42,257 nucleotides of DNA from Streptosporangiaceae bacterium (GTDB lineage: Bacteria > Actinomycetota > Actinomycetes > Streptosporangiales > Streptosporangiaceae). The notes beneath the pieces are model-generated. The model was given only the letters and a program-made list of their open reading frames with translations. It was not told the DNA's origin and did not search any database. Within the stretch, counting starts at the first letter, position 1. Each line of letters begins with the position of its first letter. Both the position numbers and the translations under genes were made by a program. Location: NCBI GenBank assembly GCA_025934635.1, contig JAICWX010000038.1, forward strand, positions 1 to 42,257, in the 5' to 3' direction. This document shows positions 21,780 through 29,588 of the stretch, in pieces.

Positions 21780-23273
21780 AATACCGACGTTGACGTGGTG
21801 GTCGTCGGCGCGGGTCCGACCGGCCTGCTGCTGGCCGGCGACCTGGCCCGGGCCGGGGTGAGCTGCGCCGTCCTCGAGCGCCGGGCCGGGGAATCCAACC
21901 TGACCCGGGCGTTCGCCGTGCACGCCCGCACGCTGGAGCAGCTGGACGCCCGCGGCGTGGCCGACGAGCTCGTGGCCACCGGGACGCCCGAGAAAACGCT
22001 GCGCTTCCTGGACCGCGCGCAGCTCCGCCTGCCACGCCTCCCGACCCGGTTCCCCTACGTCCTCATCACCCCGCAGTACGAGACCGAACGGGTGCTGGAA
22101 GACCGCGCTCGCGCCCTCGGCGCCGACATCCGGTACGGCGCCGAGGTCACCGGCCTGGCCCGGTTCCCCGACCGCGTCGAGGTGATCGTCACGTCCGGCG
22201 GCCAGCCGGAGCACCTGGTCCGCGCGCGCTACGCCGTCGGCGCCGACGGCATGCACAGCACCGTCCGCACCGCCCTCGGGATGCCGTTCCCCGGCAAGGC
22301 GGTGGTCCGGTCGGTGATGCTGGCTGACGTCCGGCTGGCCGAGACGCCGCCGGACACGCTGACCGCCAATGCCACCGGCCACGCGTTCGCCCTGATCGCC
22401 CCGTTCGGCGACGGCTGGTACCGGGTCATCGCCTGGCAGCGGGACAACCAGCCCGCCGAGGACACCCCGGTCAGCCTGGACGAGATCGCCGACGGGGTCC
22501 GCCAGGCCCTGGGCACCGACTACGGGATGCACGACCCGCGCTGGACGTCCCGGTTCCACAGCGAGGAGCGGCAGGTTCCCCGCTACCGCGACGGCCGGGT
22601 GCTGCTGGCGGGCGACGCCGCCCACGTCCACTCCCCGGCCGGCGGCCAGGGCATGAACACCAGCATCGGTGACGCCGCCAACCTCGGCTGGAAGCTCGCC
22701 GCCACCGTGCGGGGCTGGGCTCCGGACGGCCTGCTCGACAGCTACCACGCCGAACGGCACCCGGTCGGACGCCAGGTCCTGCGCACCAGCGGCGCGATGC
22801 TGCGGATCGGCCTGACCGGCCCGCCGGCTGTCGTCGCGGCCCGGAACCTGGTAGCCGCGGTGGCCACCAGGACCCCGTTCGCGCCCCGCTTCCTGGCCGG
22901 CGCCCTGTCCGGCCTGAGCATCTCCTACCCGGCCCCCCGCGGCGCGCACCCGCTGACCGGCCGCCGCGTCGCCGACCTGCCGCTGGCCGGCCGCCGCCGC
23001 CTCTACGAGGCCCTCCGCGACGGCCGCTTCCTGCTGGCCGGCGCCCCCGGCGCCGTCCCGGCCGGTGCCGTGGCGGGCTATGGCGACCGCGTGGCTACCG
23101 TCGAGGTGGCCCGGCCGACCCGCACGGTCGCGCTCATCCGCCCCGACGCCTACATCGCCTGGGCCCACGGACCCCGCGGCGCCAGCGGTCCCGCCCCCGA
23201 CGGCGACCGCGCCCCCCAACTCCGCGACGCCCTGTCCCGCTGGTGCGGAACCCCGTCGGCCGCTGCCACCTAG
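21777..23273 (+). CDS. FAD-dependent class A monooxygenase
   Basis: A 498-residue flavoprotein hydroxylase of the PHBH/PheA/Rox type. The FAD motif VVGAGPTGLLLAGDLARAG starts at residue 8; the DG motif is GADGMHSTVR near 157 and the GD motif is LLAGDAAHVHSPAGGQGMNTSIGDAANLGWKLA near 278-310. The C-terminal 120 residues (HPLTGRRVADLPLAG...RPDAYIAWAHG) resemble the thioredoxin-like domain of this group. It hydroxylates an aromatic substrate with NAD(P)H and O2; in related Rox/TetX proteins the substrate is an antibiotic, but nothing here fixes the target. It follows copA by 15 bp, though it appears to have its own leaderless start. Confidence 0.93.
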   Translation: MNTDVDVVVVGAGPTGLLLAGDLARAGVSCAVLERRAGESNLTRAFAVHARTLEQLDARGVADELVATGTPEKTLRFLDRAQLRLPRLPTRFPYVLITPQYETERVLEDRARALGADIRYGAEVTGLARFPDRVEVIVTSGGQPEHLVRARYAVGADGMHSTVRTALGMPFPGKAVVRSVMLADVRLAETPPDTLTANATGHAFALIAPFGDGWYRVIAWQRDNQPAEDTPVSLDEIADGVRQALGTDYGMHDPRWTSRFHSEERQVPRYRDGRVLLAGDAAHVHSPAGGQGMNTSIGDAANLGWKLAATVRGWAPDGLLDSYHAERHPVGRQVLRTSGAMLRIGLTGPPAVVAARNLVAAVATRTPFAPRFLAGALSGLSISYPAPRGAHPLTGRRVADLPLAGRRRLYEALRDGRFLLAGAPGAVPAGAVAGYGDRVATVEVARPTRTVALIRPDAYIAWAHGPRGASGPAPDGDRAPQLRDALSRWCGTPSAAAT

Positions 23274-23283
23274 GGTGAAGCCC

Positions 23284-24150
23284 GTGAGCGCCGCCGACCT
23301 GCGTATCGACCCGCTGACCGGGGCCCATGTCGTCGTCACGCCGTGGCGGCAGCAGCGTCCCAACCTGCCCGACGGGCAGTGCCCGTTCTGCCCGGGCGGC
23401 CTCGAAGCCCCCGCGCCCTACGACGTCAGGCACTTCGCCAACCGCTGGCCCGCCCTGCCCGGCGCCCGGCACGAAGTCGTCCTGCACAGCCCGGATCACG
23501 ATGCCTCCTTCCCGGACCTGGGCGACGAGCAGGCGGCCCGGGTGGTCGAGCTGTGGTCGGCGCGCACGGCCGCGCTCGGCGAACGCGACGACGTGGCCTA
23601 CGTGTTCGTCTTCGAGAACCGCGGGCGGGCGATCGGGGCCACCATCGACCATCCGCACAGCCAGGTCATGGCCTTCGGCGCGATCCCGCCCATCCCGCAC
23701 TACGAGCTTTCCGCCGCGAAATGCGGCTTCTGCCAGGACCCCGACGGCGATTTGCTCGTCGTCCGCCGCGACGGCTGGCAGGCAGCCGTGCCGTGGGCGC
23801 CGTCGTGGCCGTATGAGCTGCTGATCTCCCCGCTCAGGCACGTCGCCGACCTGCCCGCGGCCGGCCGGGATCTGCGGGCCGGCCTGGGCGCGATGCTGGT
23901 CGGAGCCCTCACCCGGGTGCAGCGGCTGCTCGGGCCGGACGCCCCGTACATGCTCTGGGTGCACCAGCGCCCGGCCGCCGGGGATGACTGGCCGGCCGCC
24001 CACCTCCACCTGCACCTGGCCCCGGCCGTGCGCGCGCCGGGCGTGCGCCGGCACCTCGCCGCCGCCGAGTTCGGGGCCGGCGTCTTCTTCGACCCCGTCG
24101 ATCCCCGGCAGGCCGCGACCCAGCTGCGGACCGTAGCACCATGCCCATGA
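23284..24150 (+). CDS. galT: galactose-1-phosphate uridylyltransferase
   Basis: GTG 23284 is chosen because homology begins at LRIDPLTGAHVVV and TAGGGT lies 7 nt upstream as a leaderless -10 box. The product has 288 residues, shorter than the usual 330-350. CPFC (33-36) and CGFC (147-150) are the metal-site cysteines, and HPHSQ holds the uridylylated His125. HLHLHLAP and GAGVFFDPVDPRQAATQLR complete the fold. It transfers UMP from UDP-glucose to galactose-1-phosphate (Leloir pathway). It overlaps galK by 10 bp; galE is not in the window. Confidence 0.92.
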   Translation: MSAADLRIDPLTGAHVVVTPWRQQRPNLPDGQCPFCPGGLEAPAPYDVRHFANRWPALPGARHEVVLHSPDHDASFPDLGDEQAARVVELWSARTAALGERDDVAYVFVFENRGRAIGATIDHPHSQVMAFGAIPPIPHYELSAAKCGFCQDPDGDLLVVRRDGWQAAVPWAPSWPYELLISPLRHVADLPAAGRDLRAGLGAMLVGALTRVQRLLGPDAPYMLWVHQRPAAGDDWPAAHLHLHLAPAVRAPGVRRHLAAAEFGAGVFFDPVDPRQAATQLRTVAPCP

Positions 24151-25325
24151 ACCGCGAGCGGACCCCGCCCGCGCCGGAGCCAGCTGCCGCCCGCTATTTC
24201 GCCGAACGGTATGGCTGCTACCCGGCAGGCACCTGGTTCGCGCCCGGCCGGGTCAACCTGCTCGGGGGCCCCGACTACAACGAAGTGCTCGTGCTGCCCT
24301 TCGCCCTCGGCGCCGGGGTCTGCGCCGCCGCCTCCCGGCGGTCCGACCGCCTGATCGTGATCACCTCCCGGCAGGCGGGCGGCGACCCGGTCGTGCTGGA
24401 CATCGACGCGCTCGAACCCGGCTCGGTCACCGGCTGGGCCGCCTATCCGGCCGGGGTGGCCTGGGCCCTGCGCCAGGCCGGCTACCTGCCCGGCGGCGCC
24501 GACCTGGCGATCGACGCCGACCTGCCCGCCGGCGCCGGGCTCTCGTCGTCGGCCGCGCTGGAGTGCTCGGTCGCGCTCGCGCTGACCGAGCTGTACCAGG
24601 TACCGGTGCCCCGGCGTGAGCTGGCCGCCCTGGCCCGGCGGGCGGAGAACGAATTCGCCGGGGTGCCCACCGGGATCATGGACCAGCTGGCCGCGTTCAT
24701 GGGCCAGGCCGGCCACGCCCTGCTGCTCGACTGCCGCACCGGCACCGAGACGGCGGTCCCGCTCGACCTGTCCGCGGCCGGCCTGGCGCTGCTGGTCATC
24801 GACACCCGCGCCCGGCACGCGCTGGGCGACGGCCAGTACGGGAACCGCCGCCAGGCCTGCCAGCGGGCCGCGTCCCTGCTCGGCGTGCGGTCGCTGCGCG
24901 ACGTCGTAGCCGACCCCGGGGCGCCGGCCCGGCTGACCGACCCGGGCCTGCGGAGCGTCTGCGAGCACGTCATCGCCGAGCACGCCCGCGTCCTGCGGGC
25001 CGCCGAGCTGCTGCGGGCGGGCGACCAGGCGGCGGTCGGCGATGTGCTGACCGCGTCGCACCGGTCGCTGCGCTACCGGTTCCGGATGTCCTGGCCGCAG
25101 GCCGATGCGGCGGTCGAGGCCGCGATCGACCACGGGGCCCTCGGTGCCCGCATGACCGGCGGGGGGTTCGGCGGCTCGGTCGTGGCCCTCGTCCCGGCCG
25201 GCCGTGAAGCCGAGGTCCGGGCCGCGGTGTCCAGCCGGTTCGGGCAGCAGCACTGGCCGGTCCCGCAGTACCTGCCCGCCCTGCCCTCCGGCGGCGCCCG
25301 CCGCATCGGCCCGGCCCTGGCCTAA
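24141..25325 (+). CDS. galK: galactokinase family (GHMP) with altered sugar-binding motif
   Basis: A 394-residue GHMP kinase; ATG 24147, in the form ATGA with the galT stop, is an alternative start. The ATP loop LPAGAGLSSSAALE (128-141), the catalytic base Asp181 in GVPTGIMDQ and GARMTGGGFGGSVVAL are intact. The galactokinase signature near residue 36, normally GRxNLIGEHTDYNxG, reads GRVNLLGGPDYNEV: the Glu-His pair that contacts the sugar is gone and the loop is one residue shorter. Context with galT argues for galactose phosphorylation, but the loop suggests changed sugar specificity or reduced affinity. The stop overlaps the convergent HTH gene by 4 bp. Confidence 0.88.
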   Translation: MPMNRERTPPAPEPAAARYFAERYGCYPAGTWFAPGRVNLLGGPDYNEVLVLPFALGAGVCAAASRRSDRLIVITSRQAGGDPVVLDIDALEPGSVTGWAAYPAGVAWALRQAGYLPGGADLAIDADLPAGAGLSSSAALECSVALALTELYQVPVPRRELAALARRAENEFAGVPTGIMDQLAAFMGQAGHALLLDCRTGTETAVPLDLSAAGLALLVIDTRARHALGDGQYGNRRQACQRAASLLGVRSLRDVVADPGAPARLTDPGLRSVCEHVIAEHARVLRAAELLRAGDQAAVGDVLTASHRSLRYRFRMSWPQADAAVEAAIDHGALGARMTGGGFGGSVVALVPAGREAEVRAAVSSRFGQQHWPVPQYLPALPSGGARRIGPALA

Positions 25326-25594
25326 GTCCCGGCGGGTTCGTCGACGCGGTAGTGCAGCAGGTCACCGGGCTGGCAATCGAGGGCGTGGCAGAGCCGGGCG
25401 AGGGTGCTGAAGCGGATGGCCCGGGCGCGGCCGTTCTTGAGCACGGACAGGTTGACGATGGTCACGCCGACGCGGGCGGAGAGCTCGGTGAGCGTCATCT
25501 GCCGCTCGCTGAGCAACGCGTCGAGGCGGATCACGATCGCCGTGGCCTCGTCTTCCCCGTCCGCCGTATCGCCGTTGCCGGGCTGGTCCTTCAT
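25322..25594 (-). CDS. YozG-type XRE helix-turn-helix regulator
   Basis: A 90-residue regulator with an acidic 17-residue lead and a Cro/C1 HTH: IVIRLDALLSERQMTLTELSARVGVTIVNLSVLKNGRARAIRFSTLARLCHALDCQPGDLLHY. This compact form, ending soon after the LCHALDCQPGDLL motif, is the type usually paired with DUF2975 membrane proteins. That partner lies directly upstream and overlaps by ATGA. It probably autoregulates the operon through the CGATAA repeats at about 26132-26153 (inference). Confidence 0.9.
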   Translation of the reverse strand: MKDQPGNGDTADGEDEATAIVIRLDALLSERQMTLTELSARVGVTIVNLSVLKNGRARAIRFSTLARLCHALDCQPGDLLHYRVDEPAGT

Positions 25595-26108
25595 ATGGTG
25601 GCCCGGATCTCGGCGTCCATGGCGGCGCCGACCGTGACGATCCGCGCGAAGGTCAGCAGCGCGGCGCCGACCAGGACCGGGACCGGCATGTGCAACGGCA
25701 CCAGGATCAGGTTCGGGAACGGGCTATCGATCCTGGTCATGATCGTCAGCAGGGTATCGACCGCGATCAGGTGAATGACAGCGGCGATCGCGCTGCCGAC
25801 GATGATGAACCAGCCCAAGCGCCGCACGGCGACCGCGACGCGCGGCGTGAACGGCCCGTTCCGGCGGGCGGTCACCATCATCCGCCAGAGCAGGAACAAG
25901 ACGCCGCCCCAGAACAGGACGGCGGGCAGCGCCGCCACGACCCCGAGCGCCTGCTCGCCGGGCGTGGCGTGATCGGCGCACACCTGCAGGCTGCCCAGGA
26001 CGGTGAGCGAGTGACCCGGGCGGGCGGTGACAACGCCACGCCGACCAGCGCCGCGATGATCATCAGCGCGCCGAAGAACGTGGTCACCGGCTCCGGCGGC
26101 TCAGTCAG
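25591..26108 (-). pseudogene. DUF2975 membrane protein, reading frame broken near the N-terminus
   Basis: The open frame 25591-25983 (GTG start, 130 residues) encodes most of a DUF2975 protein with three helices: AALPAVLFWGGVLFLLWRMM, LGWFIIVGSAIAAVIHLIAV and a final helix. The expected first helix and extracellular loop are found in another frame just upstream: EPVTTFFGALMIIAALVGVA at about 26096-26030. The loop continues in the downstream frame as GHSLTVLGSLQVCADH. A single-base indel near 26010-26030, in a C/G-rich run, would join them. It is either a true frameshift mutation or a sequencing error; a shorter functional protein from GTG 25983 is less likely because it would lack one helix. 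Confidence 0.65.
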
Positions 26109-26131
26109 CCCGCGGCGCTCGCTATTGGTCG

Positions 26132-26153
26132 TCGATAACAACGATAATCGATA
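26132..26153. promoter_or_regulatory. CGATAA repeat / TCGAT dyad upstream of DUF2975-HTH operon
   Basis: TCGATAACAACGATAATCGA is an AT-rich island in a GC-rich setting, with outer arms TCGAT/ATCGA and repeated CGATAA. It is placed as a promoter/operator for the minus-strand DUF2975-YozG pair. Confidence 0.5.
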
Positions 26154-26188
26154 GGGTCTTGTCAAGCCGCCCGCTGACCCGCCGCGAC

Positions 26189-27097
26189 TCAGCGCGCCGC
26201 GATGGCGGCCGGCGTTCGCTCCGGTTCGGGGTCGCCCGCCTGATCGCCGGGCCGCGGCCCCTGCTCCGCGCCGGACCGGGTGAACCGTGACACGACGGCC
26301 CACGTCAGGCAGGCGAGCAGGGTGCCCGCCGCGGCGTCGAGGAAGAAGTGGTTACCGGTCGCCACCACCACCAGCGTGGTCATGACCGGATAGGCGACCG
26401 CGAGCACCCGCAGCGCCCGGTGCCGCAGGACCGGGTACAGCGCCAGCGCGCACCAGACCGCCCAGGCCACGTGCAGGCTCGGCATCGACGCGTACTGATC
26501 GCCCGCGGTGCTGATCAGCGTGGACTCGGCGTGCCCGGCCCCGGTGGCCCGCATCGTGTCCACGATCCCGAAGCCCCCCGGCAGCAGCCGGGGCGGCGCC
26601 ACCGGGAAGAGCCAGAAGCACGCGAACCCCACCGCCGTCGTCACCGCCAGCGCCGTGCGGGCCCGGGCGTACTGCCCGGGATGCCGCAGCAGCAGCCAGC
26701 CCAGCGCGGCCGCCGGCACCAGGAAGTGAGTGCCTCCGTAGTACAGGCTGAACGCGTCCGTGACCGTGTCCCACCGGACGAACAGGGCCTGCACGGCCTG
26801 CTCACGGAAAATCCCGAGGACCCGCTCGGCCCAGACGACCGACAGCGCGTGGCTGGCCGCCGCCCCGCCCGCCTGCACCATGTGGTCGCGGATTCCCTCG
26901 TACCCCGCGACGAAGACCGCGACCAGCACGAGTTCCCTCGCCCCCCGCCGCCAGCCGCCCCAGCTGGCCACCCGCCGCCAGCTGACCACGTCATGCCAGC
27001 CGCCCCGCGACGCGGCGCGGCTCCCGGCCGCCCGGGTCACCGACGTTCCCCGTAGCCCCGCGCCACGGGCATACCCCGTTGCCCCTGTTACGTGCAT
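26189..27097 (-). CDS. PAP2 superfamily membrane phosphatase / AUR1-like phosphotransferase
   Basis: A 302-residue membrane protein with about six helices. The PAP2 catalytic motifs are MPSLHVAW (205-212, His209) and GNHFFLD (249-255, His250), as in inositol-phosphotransferase (AUR1-like) relatives. An Arg/Gly-rich N-terminal 50 residues look dispensable, so an in-frame start further in is possible (for example near WRRGARELVLVA). It would act on a phospholipid or prenyl-phosphate head group on the outer membrane face. It is divergent from the MarR gene and shares the 27098-27211 control region. Confidence 0.88.
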   Translation of the reverse strand: MHVTGATGYARGAGLRGTSVTRAAGSRAASRGGWHDVVSWRRVASWGGWRRGARELVLVAVFVAGYEGIRDHMVQAGGAAASHALSVVWAERVLGIFREQAVQALFVRWDTVTDAFSLYYGGTHFLVPAAALGWLLLRHPGQYARARTALAVTTAVGFACFWLFPVAPPRLLPGGFGIVDTMRATGAGHAESTLISTAGDQYASMPSLHVAWAVWCALALYPVLRHRALRVLAVAYPVMTTLVVVATGNHFFLDAAAGTLLACLTWAVVSRFTRSGAEQGPRPGDQAGDPEPERTPAAIAAR

Positions 27098-27136
27098 GTC
27101 CCATCACCCCCGGATGGATGGCCCCCCGAATGGATG

Positions 27137-27200
27137 TTGCTTGACGCAGGCAAGTACATTGACCGAGATCATTTGCTTGCCGCACACAAATATCATGCTA
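27137..27200. promoter_or_regulatory. Divergent control region with MarR-type half-sites
   Basis: Two imperfect dyads sit between the PAP2 and MarR genes: CTTG-N7-CAAG (27140-27154) and ATTTG-N11-CAAAT (27171-27191), both containing TTGCTTG. TATCAT (27191-27196) is a candidate -10 box. Autoregulation by the MarR protein is inferred. Confidence 0.45.
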
Positions 27201-27211
27201 CGCTCGGCCTC

Positions 27212-27715
27212 ATGTCAGGCCTGAGCCGGCCTCCCCAGCCACCGGGCCCGGCGGACGATGAAACGATCGCCGGGATCGAGTCGGCGCTGCACGGACTGGC
27301 CCGGCGGCTCAAGCAGGCCCGGCTGCACGATTTCGTCCTCAAGCAGGCCGGAGTCGACATCGACCAGGCCGGCCTGGCCATCCTCTACGCGCTGCACGCG
27401 GAGCAGGCCAGCCTGCGCGTCACCGACCTGGCCGAACGGCTGGGCATCGACGCCCCCGCCGTCACCCGCAAAGCCCAGCGACTCGAGCGCCTCGGCCTGG
27501 TCCGCCGGGCCCGTGACGCCGACGACGCCCGGGCGAGCCTGCTGGGCCTGAGCCCCCAGGGCCAGGAAGCGATCGAGCGGTTCCTCCTCGCCCGCCACGA
27601 GTGGCTCACCATGCTCCTCGCCGACTGGCCGCCCGCCGAACGCTGTGAATTCGGCCGCCTGCTGTGCCGCTTCGCCAGCGAAATCCACCGCCACCTAGAC
27701 GACCTCGACATCTGA
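27212..27715 (+). CDS. MarR-family transcriptional regulator
   Basis: ATG 27212 is chosen because the open frame upstream crosses the promoter dyads; 167 residues. The winged helix is clear: LRVTDLAERLGIDAPAVTRKAQRLERLGLVRRARDADDARASLLGLSPQGQEAIERF (about 75-131), flanked by dimerising helices. It probably represses itself and the divergent PAP2 gene in response to a small phenolic or lipid ligand; the ligand is unknown. Confidence 0.92.
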   Translation: MSGLSRPPQPPGPADDETIAGIESALHGLARRLKQARLHDFVLKQAGVDIDQAGLAILYALHAEQASLRVTDLAERLGIDAPAVTRKAQRLERLGLVRRARDADDARASLLGLSPQGQEAIERFLLARHEWLTMLLADWPPAERCEFGRLLCRFASEIHRHLDDLDI

Positions 27716-27822
27716 CCAATTCGTGTATCCGCCCCGATCCCGACGGCATGATCGTGTGTACTTACCCCCTACTTTCCATTCCCGCCCGCATCATGCCGAC
27801 TCCCCGATAACCCATGATCAAC

Positions 27823-27873
27823 TTATCGTGCCGAGTTAGCCCCCGGCTTCCGGGAGGTAACTCGGCACGATAA
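27823..27873. repeat. Long hairpin: 16-bp perfect arms plus inner stem
   Basis: Arms 27823-27838 (TTATCGTGCCGAGTTA) and 27858-27873 are exact complements. The inside continues with CCCGG/CCGGG around a CTT loop (mismatches at two positions). It lies alone in the 322-bp gap between the MarR and DUF1707 genes (27716-28037), which holds no gene. It has no U-tract, so it looks more like a dispersed palindromic element than a standard terminator. Confidence 0.9.
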
Positions 27874-28037
27874 TGGGCACCCGAGCGGACGGGCATGCCT
27901 GGCGACGGCTGACCGGCTGGGTGGACGGGGGTCCACCCAGAGGTTGATTTCGTGATCTCCACTCACAGGCTGATGGCCAGGAGCCCGCCGGTCCGTAGTG
28001 TTAACAGCGTCGTGATCCGGCGCTGAAGGGGACCGAA

Positions 28038-28526
28038 ATGAACACCGCCGCCAAAGACTCCCAGCCCAGCGGGCTGCGCGTATCCGACGCCGACCGCGAT
28101 CGGGCCCTCGCCGAGCTGAGCGGGCACTTCCAGGCGGGACGGCTCACCGCCGACGAGCACGAGGAGCGGATGAGCCTGGCCCTGAAGGCCCGCACCGCCG
28201 GGGACCTGGCCCAGCTGTTCACCGACCTGCCGCGCAGGCCGCCGGCCATGGCCAGCTCCGCCCCGCGGTCCGCCGGTCCCGTCCTGCCTCCTGCCAGCTC
28301 CCCGCCGGCCCGGTTCAGCTACCTGCCGGTGATACCCGTCGTGATCCTCGCCGCCGTCGTGCTGGGCGGTTTGTTCAGCGGCCACCCCTTCGTGATCGGA
28401 GTGGGCCCGATCATCATCGTGCTTCTCATCGTCCGCGGCCTGCTCGGCGGCGGCCACCGGCACCACCATCACGACCGGCACCACCATCACCACGACCGGC
28501 ACCGGGATTCTCGCGACTACCGGTAA
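28038..28526 (+). CDS. DUF1707 protein with membrane anchor and His-rich tail
   Basis: A 162-residue protein. Residues 13-60 are DUF1707: LRVSDADRDRALAELSGHFQAGRLTADEHEERMSLALKARTAGDLAQLFTDLP. A Pro/Ser linker leads to two hydrophobic segments (about 98-118 and 123-136). The C-terminus GHRHHHHDRHHHHHDRHRD has 13 His in some 20 residues and probably binds Zn, Ni or Cu at the membrane. DUF1707 proteins are common small envelope or regulatory proteins of actinomycetes. The His tail is unusual and may be a metal buffer, given the copper genes 7 kb upstream; that link is speculative. Confidence 0.88.
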   Translation: MNTAAKDSQPSGLRVSDADRDRALAELSGHFQAGRLTADEHEERMSLALKARTAGDLAQLFTDLPRRPPAMASSAPRSAGPVLPPASSPPARFSYLPVIPVVILAAVVLGGLFSGHPFVIGVGPIIIVLLIVRGLLGGGHRHHHHDRHHHHHDRHRDSRDYR

Positions 28527-28705
28527 GCGCGGGGACCACACGGCCGAGGGGCCCCGAAGCCCCCGCGAGCGCCTGGCCGCTCGAGCACCCCGTAACCGCC
28601 TCCCTGGCCTGGACCGCCCTGCTCCTCGCCGTCTTCGTCCCCCTGGACACCGCCCGCTACGCCCGCCCCGCCTGAACCGCCAGTCGCCACCAGCGGCCAC
28701 CCCCC

Positions 28706-28765
28706 AACGACATCGGTGGAGCATCCATGCCGTTCCCGCGACATCGATGGAGCATCAATGTCGTT
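28706..28765. repeat. Palindromic-unit pair in direct orientation (same family as 7353-7412)
   Basis: Units 28708-28732 and 28739-28763 have the same CGACAT...GATGGA...CATC...ATGTCG design as the repeat at 7353, start 31 bp apart as there, and are flanked by the same AA/TT. The two units match each other with 3 differences in 27 positions in direct orientation, whereas at 7353 they are inverted. It sits 11 bp after the stop of the LUD gene. The rest of the 28527-28776 gap shows no gene. Confidence 0.9.
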
Positions 28766-28776
28766 TGCCGGGAGCC

Positions 28777-29409
28777 TCAGAAGCCGATGGCTTCGCGGAG
28801 CAGCAGGACGGTGCCGCGGCCGGGGAGGTACTCCGCGTTGAGGATGAGCAGCCGGTTGACGGCGCTGGGATAACCGTAGGCCACCTGCGCGCGGGCGTCT
28901 TCCAGCGGCAGGCAGTGCTCTTCCACCCGGCGCAGTGCCGTGCTCAGGTCGGGGACCACCTTCTGCGCCCCGACGATCCAGATCGCGCGGGCGGCGCCAC
29001 CCGCGTAACCGGGCAGCTGGCTGCCGCTGGCCGAGGCGATCACCAGGGAACCGGTCTCGGTGACCGCGGCGACGCTGCCCAGCTCGACGTCGGGGCTGGC
29101 GGCCAGCCGCCGGATGTCGTCGGCCTGCGTGGCGCGGTCCATGGCCAGTACCCGCGGCCTGATGGCGTCGTACCGCCCGCTGGCGTTGATGTCCTCCTCG
29201 ATGCCAGACCGGCGCAGGGTCTCGCTGGCCCCGGTGAAAACGCTGGCGCCCTCGGGGATCAGGTCCTCGATGCGGGTACGCGCGGCGGCCACGTCGTCGA
29301 GGATCTCGGCGGTGAAGCCGTGCGCCGTCAGCGCCGCGGCCGCCCGCTCCAGGCGCTCCGCGGACGCCGGGTCGGTGAACTGTGCGGCGCCCGGAGTCGC
29401 GGTCGTCAT
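28777..29409 (-). CDS. LUD domain protein (LutC/YkgG-like)
   Basis: A 210-residue LUD-domain protein. Family features include ALTAHGFTAEILDDVAAARTRIEDLIPEGASVFTGASETLRRSGI, the central AAVTETGSLVIASASGSQLPGYAGGAARAIWIVGAQKVVPDLSTALRR and the C-terminal R-x-LILNAEYLPGRGTVLLL. LutC-type proteins belong to the iron-sulfur lactate oxidation complex, but lutA and lutB are not here. Stand-alone LUD proteins are common and their role is unclear. GGAGG lies upstream of the ATG (minus strand). Confidence 0.9.
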   Translation of the reverse strand: MTTATPGAAQFTDPASAERLERAAAALTAHGFTAEILDDVAAARTRIEDLIPEGASVFTGASETLRRSGIEEDINASGRYDAIRPRVLAMDRATQADDIRRLAASPDVELGSVAAVTETGSLVIASASGSQLPGYAGGAARAIWIVGAQKVVPDLSTALRRVEEHCLPLEDARAQVAYGYPSAVNRLLILNAEYLPGRGTVLLLREAIGF

Positions 29410-29588
29410 GGTGCCTCCTGGCTAGTGGTCTCTCATTTCGGTTCACCAGTCCGACGACGCGACCCCCCGGAATGTCAGGCCGGCCGGCTGCCAGCTTTAG
29501 CCATCTCACCATTCGGTCATTTACTTCTTGTCATGTGAGCGACCGGCTATGCTCAGGCCGTGGCGGGTTCCCGGCCGGAGGAAGGCAC

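Noticed and set aside
21003..23363. 786-codon minus-strand frame opposite copA and the monooxygenase
   Set aside because: Both plus-strand genes have full catalytic motif sets; the antisense product is low-complexity.
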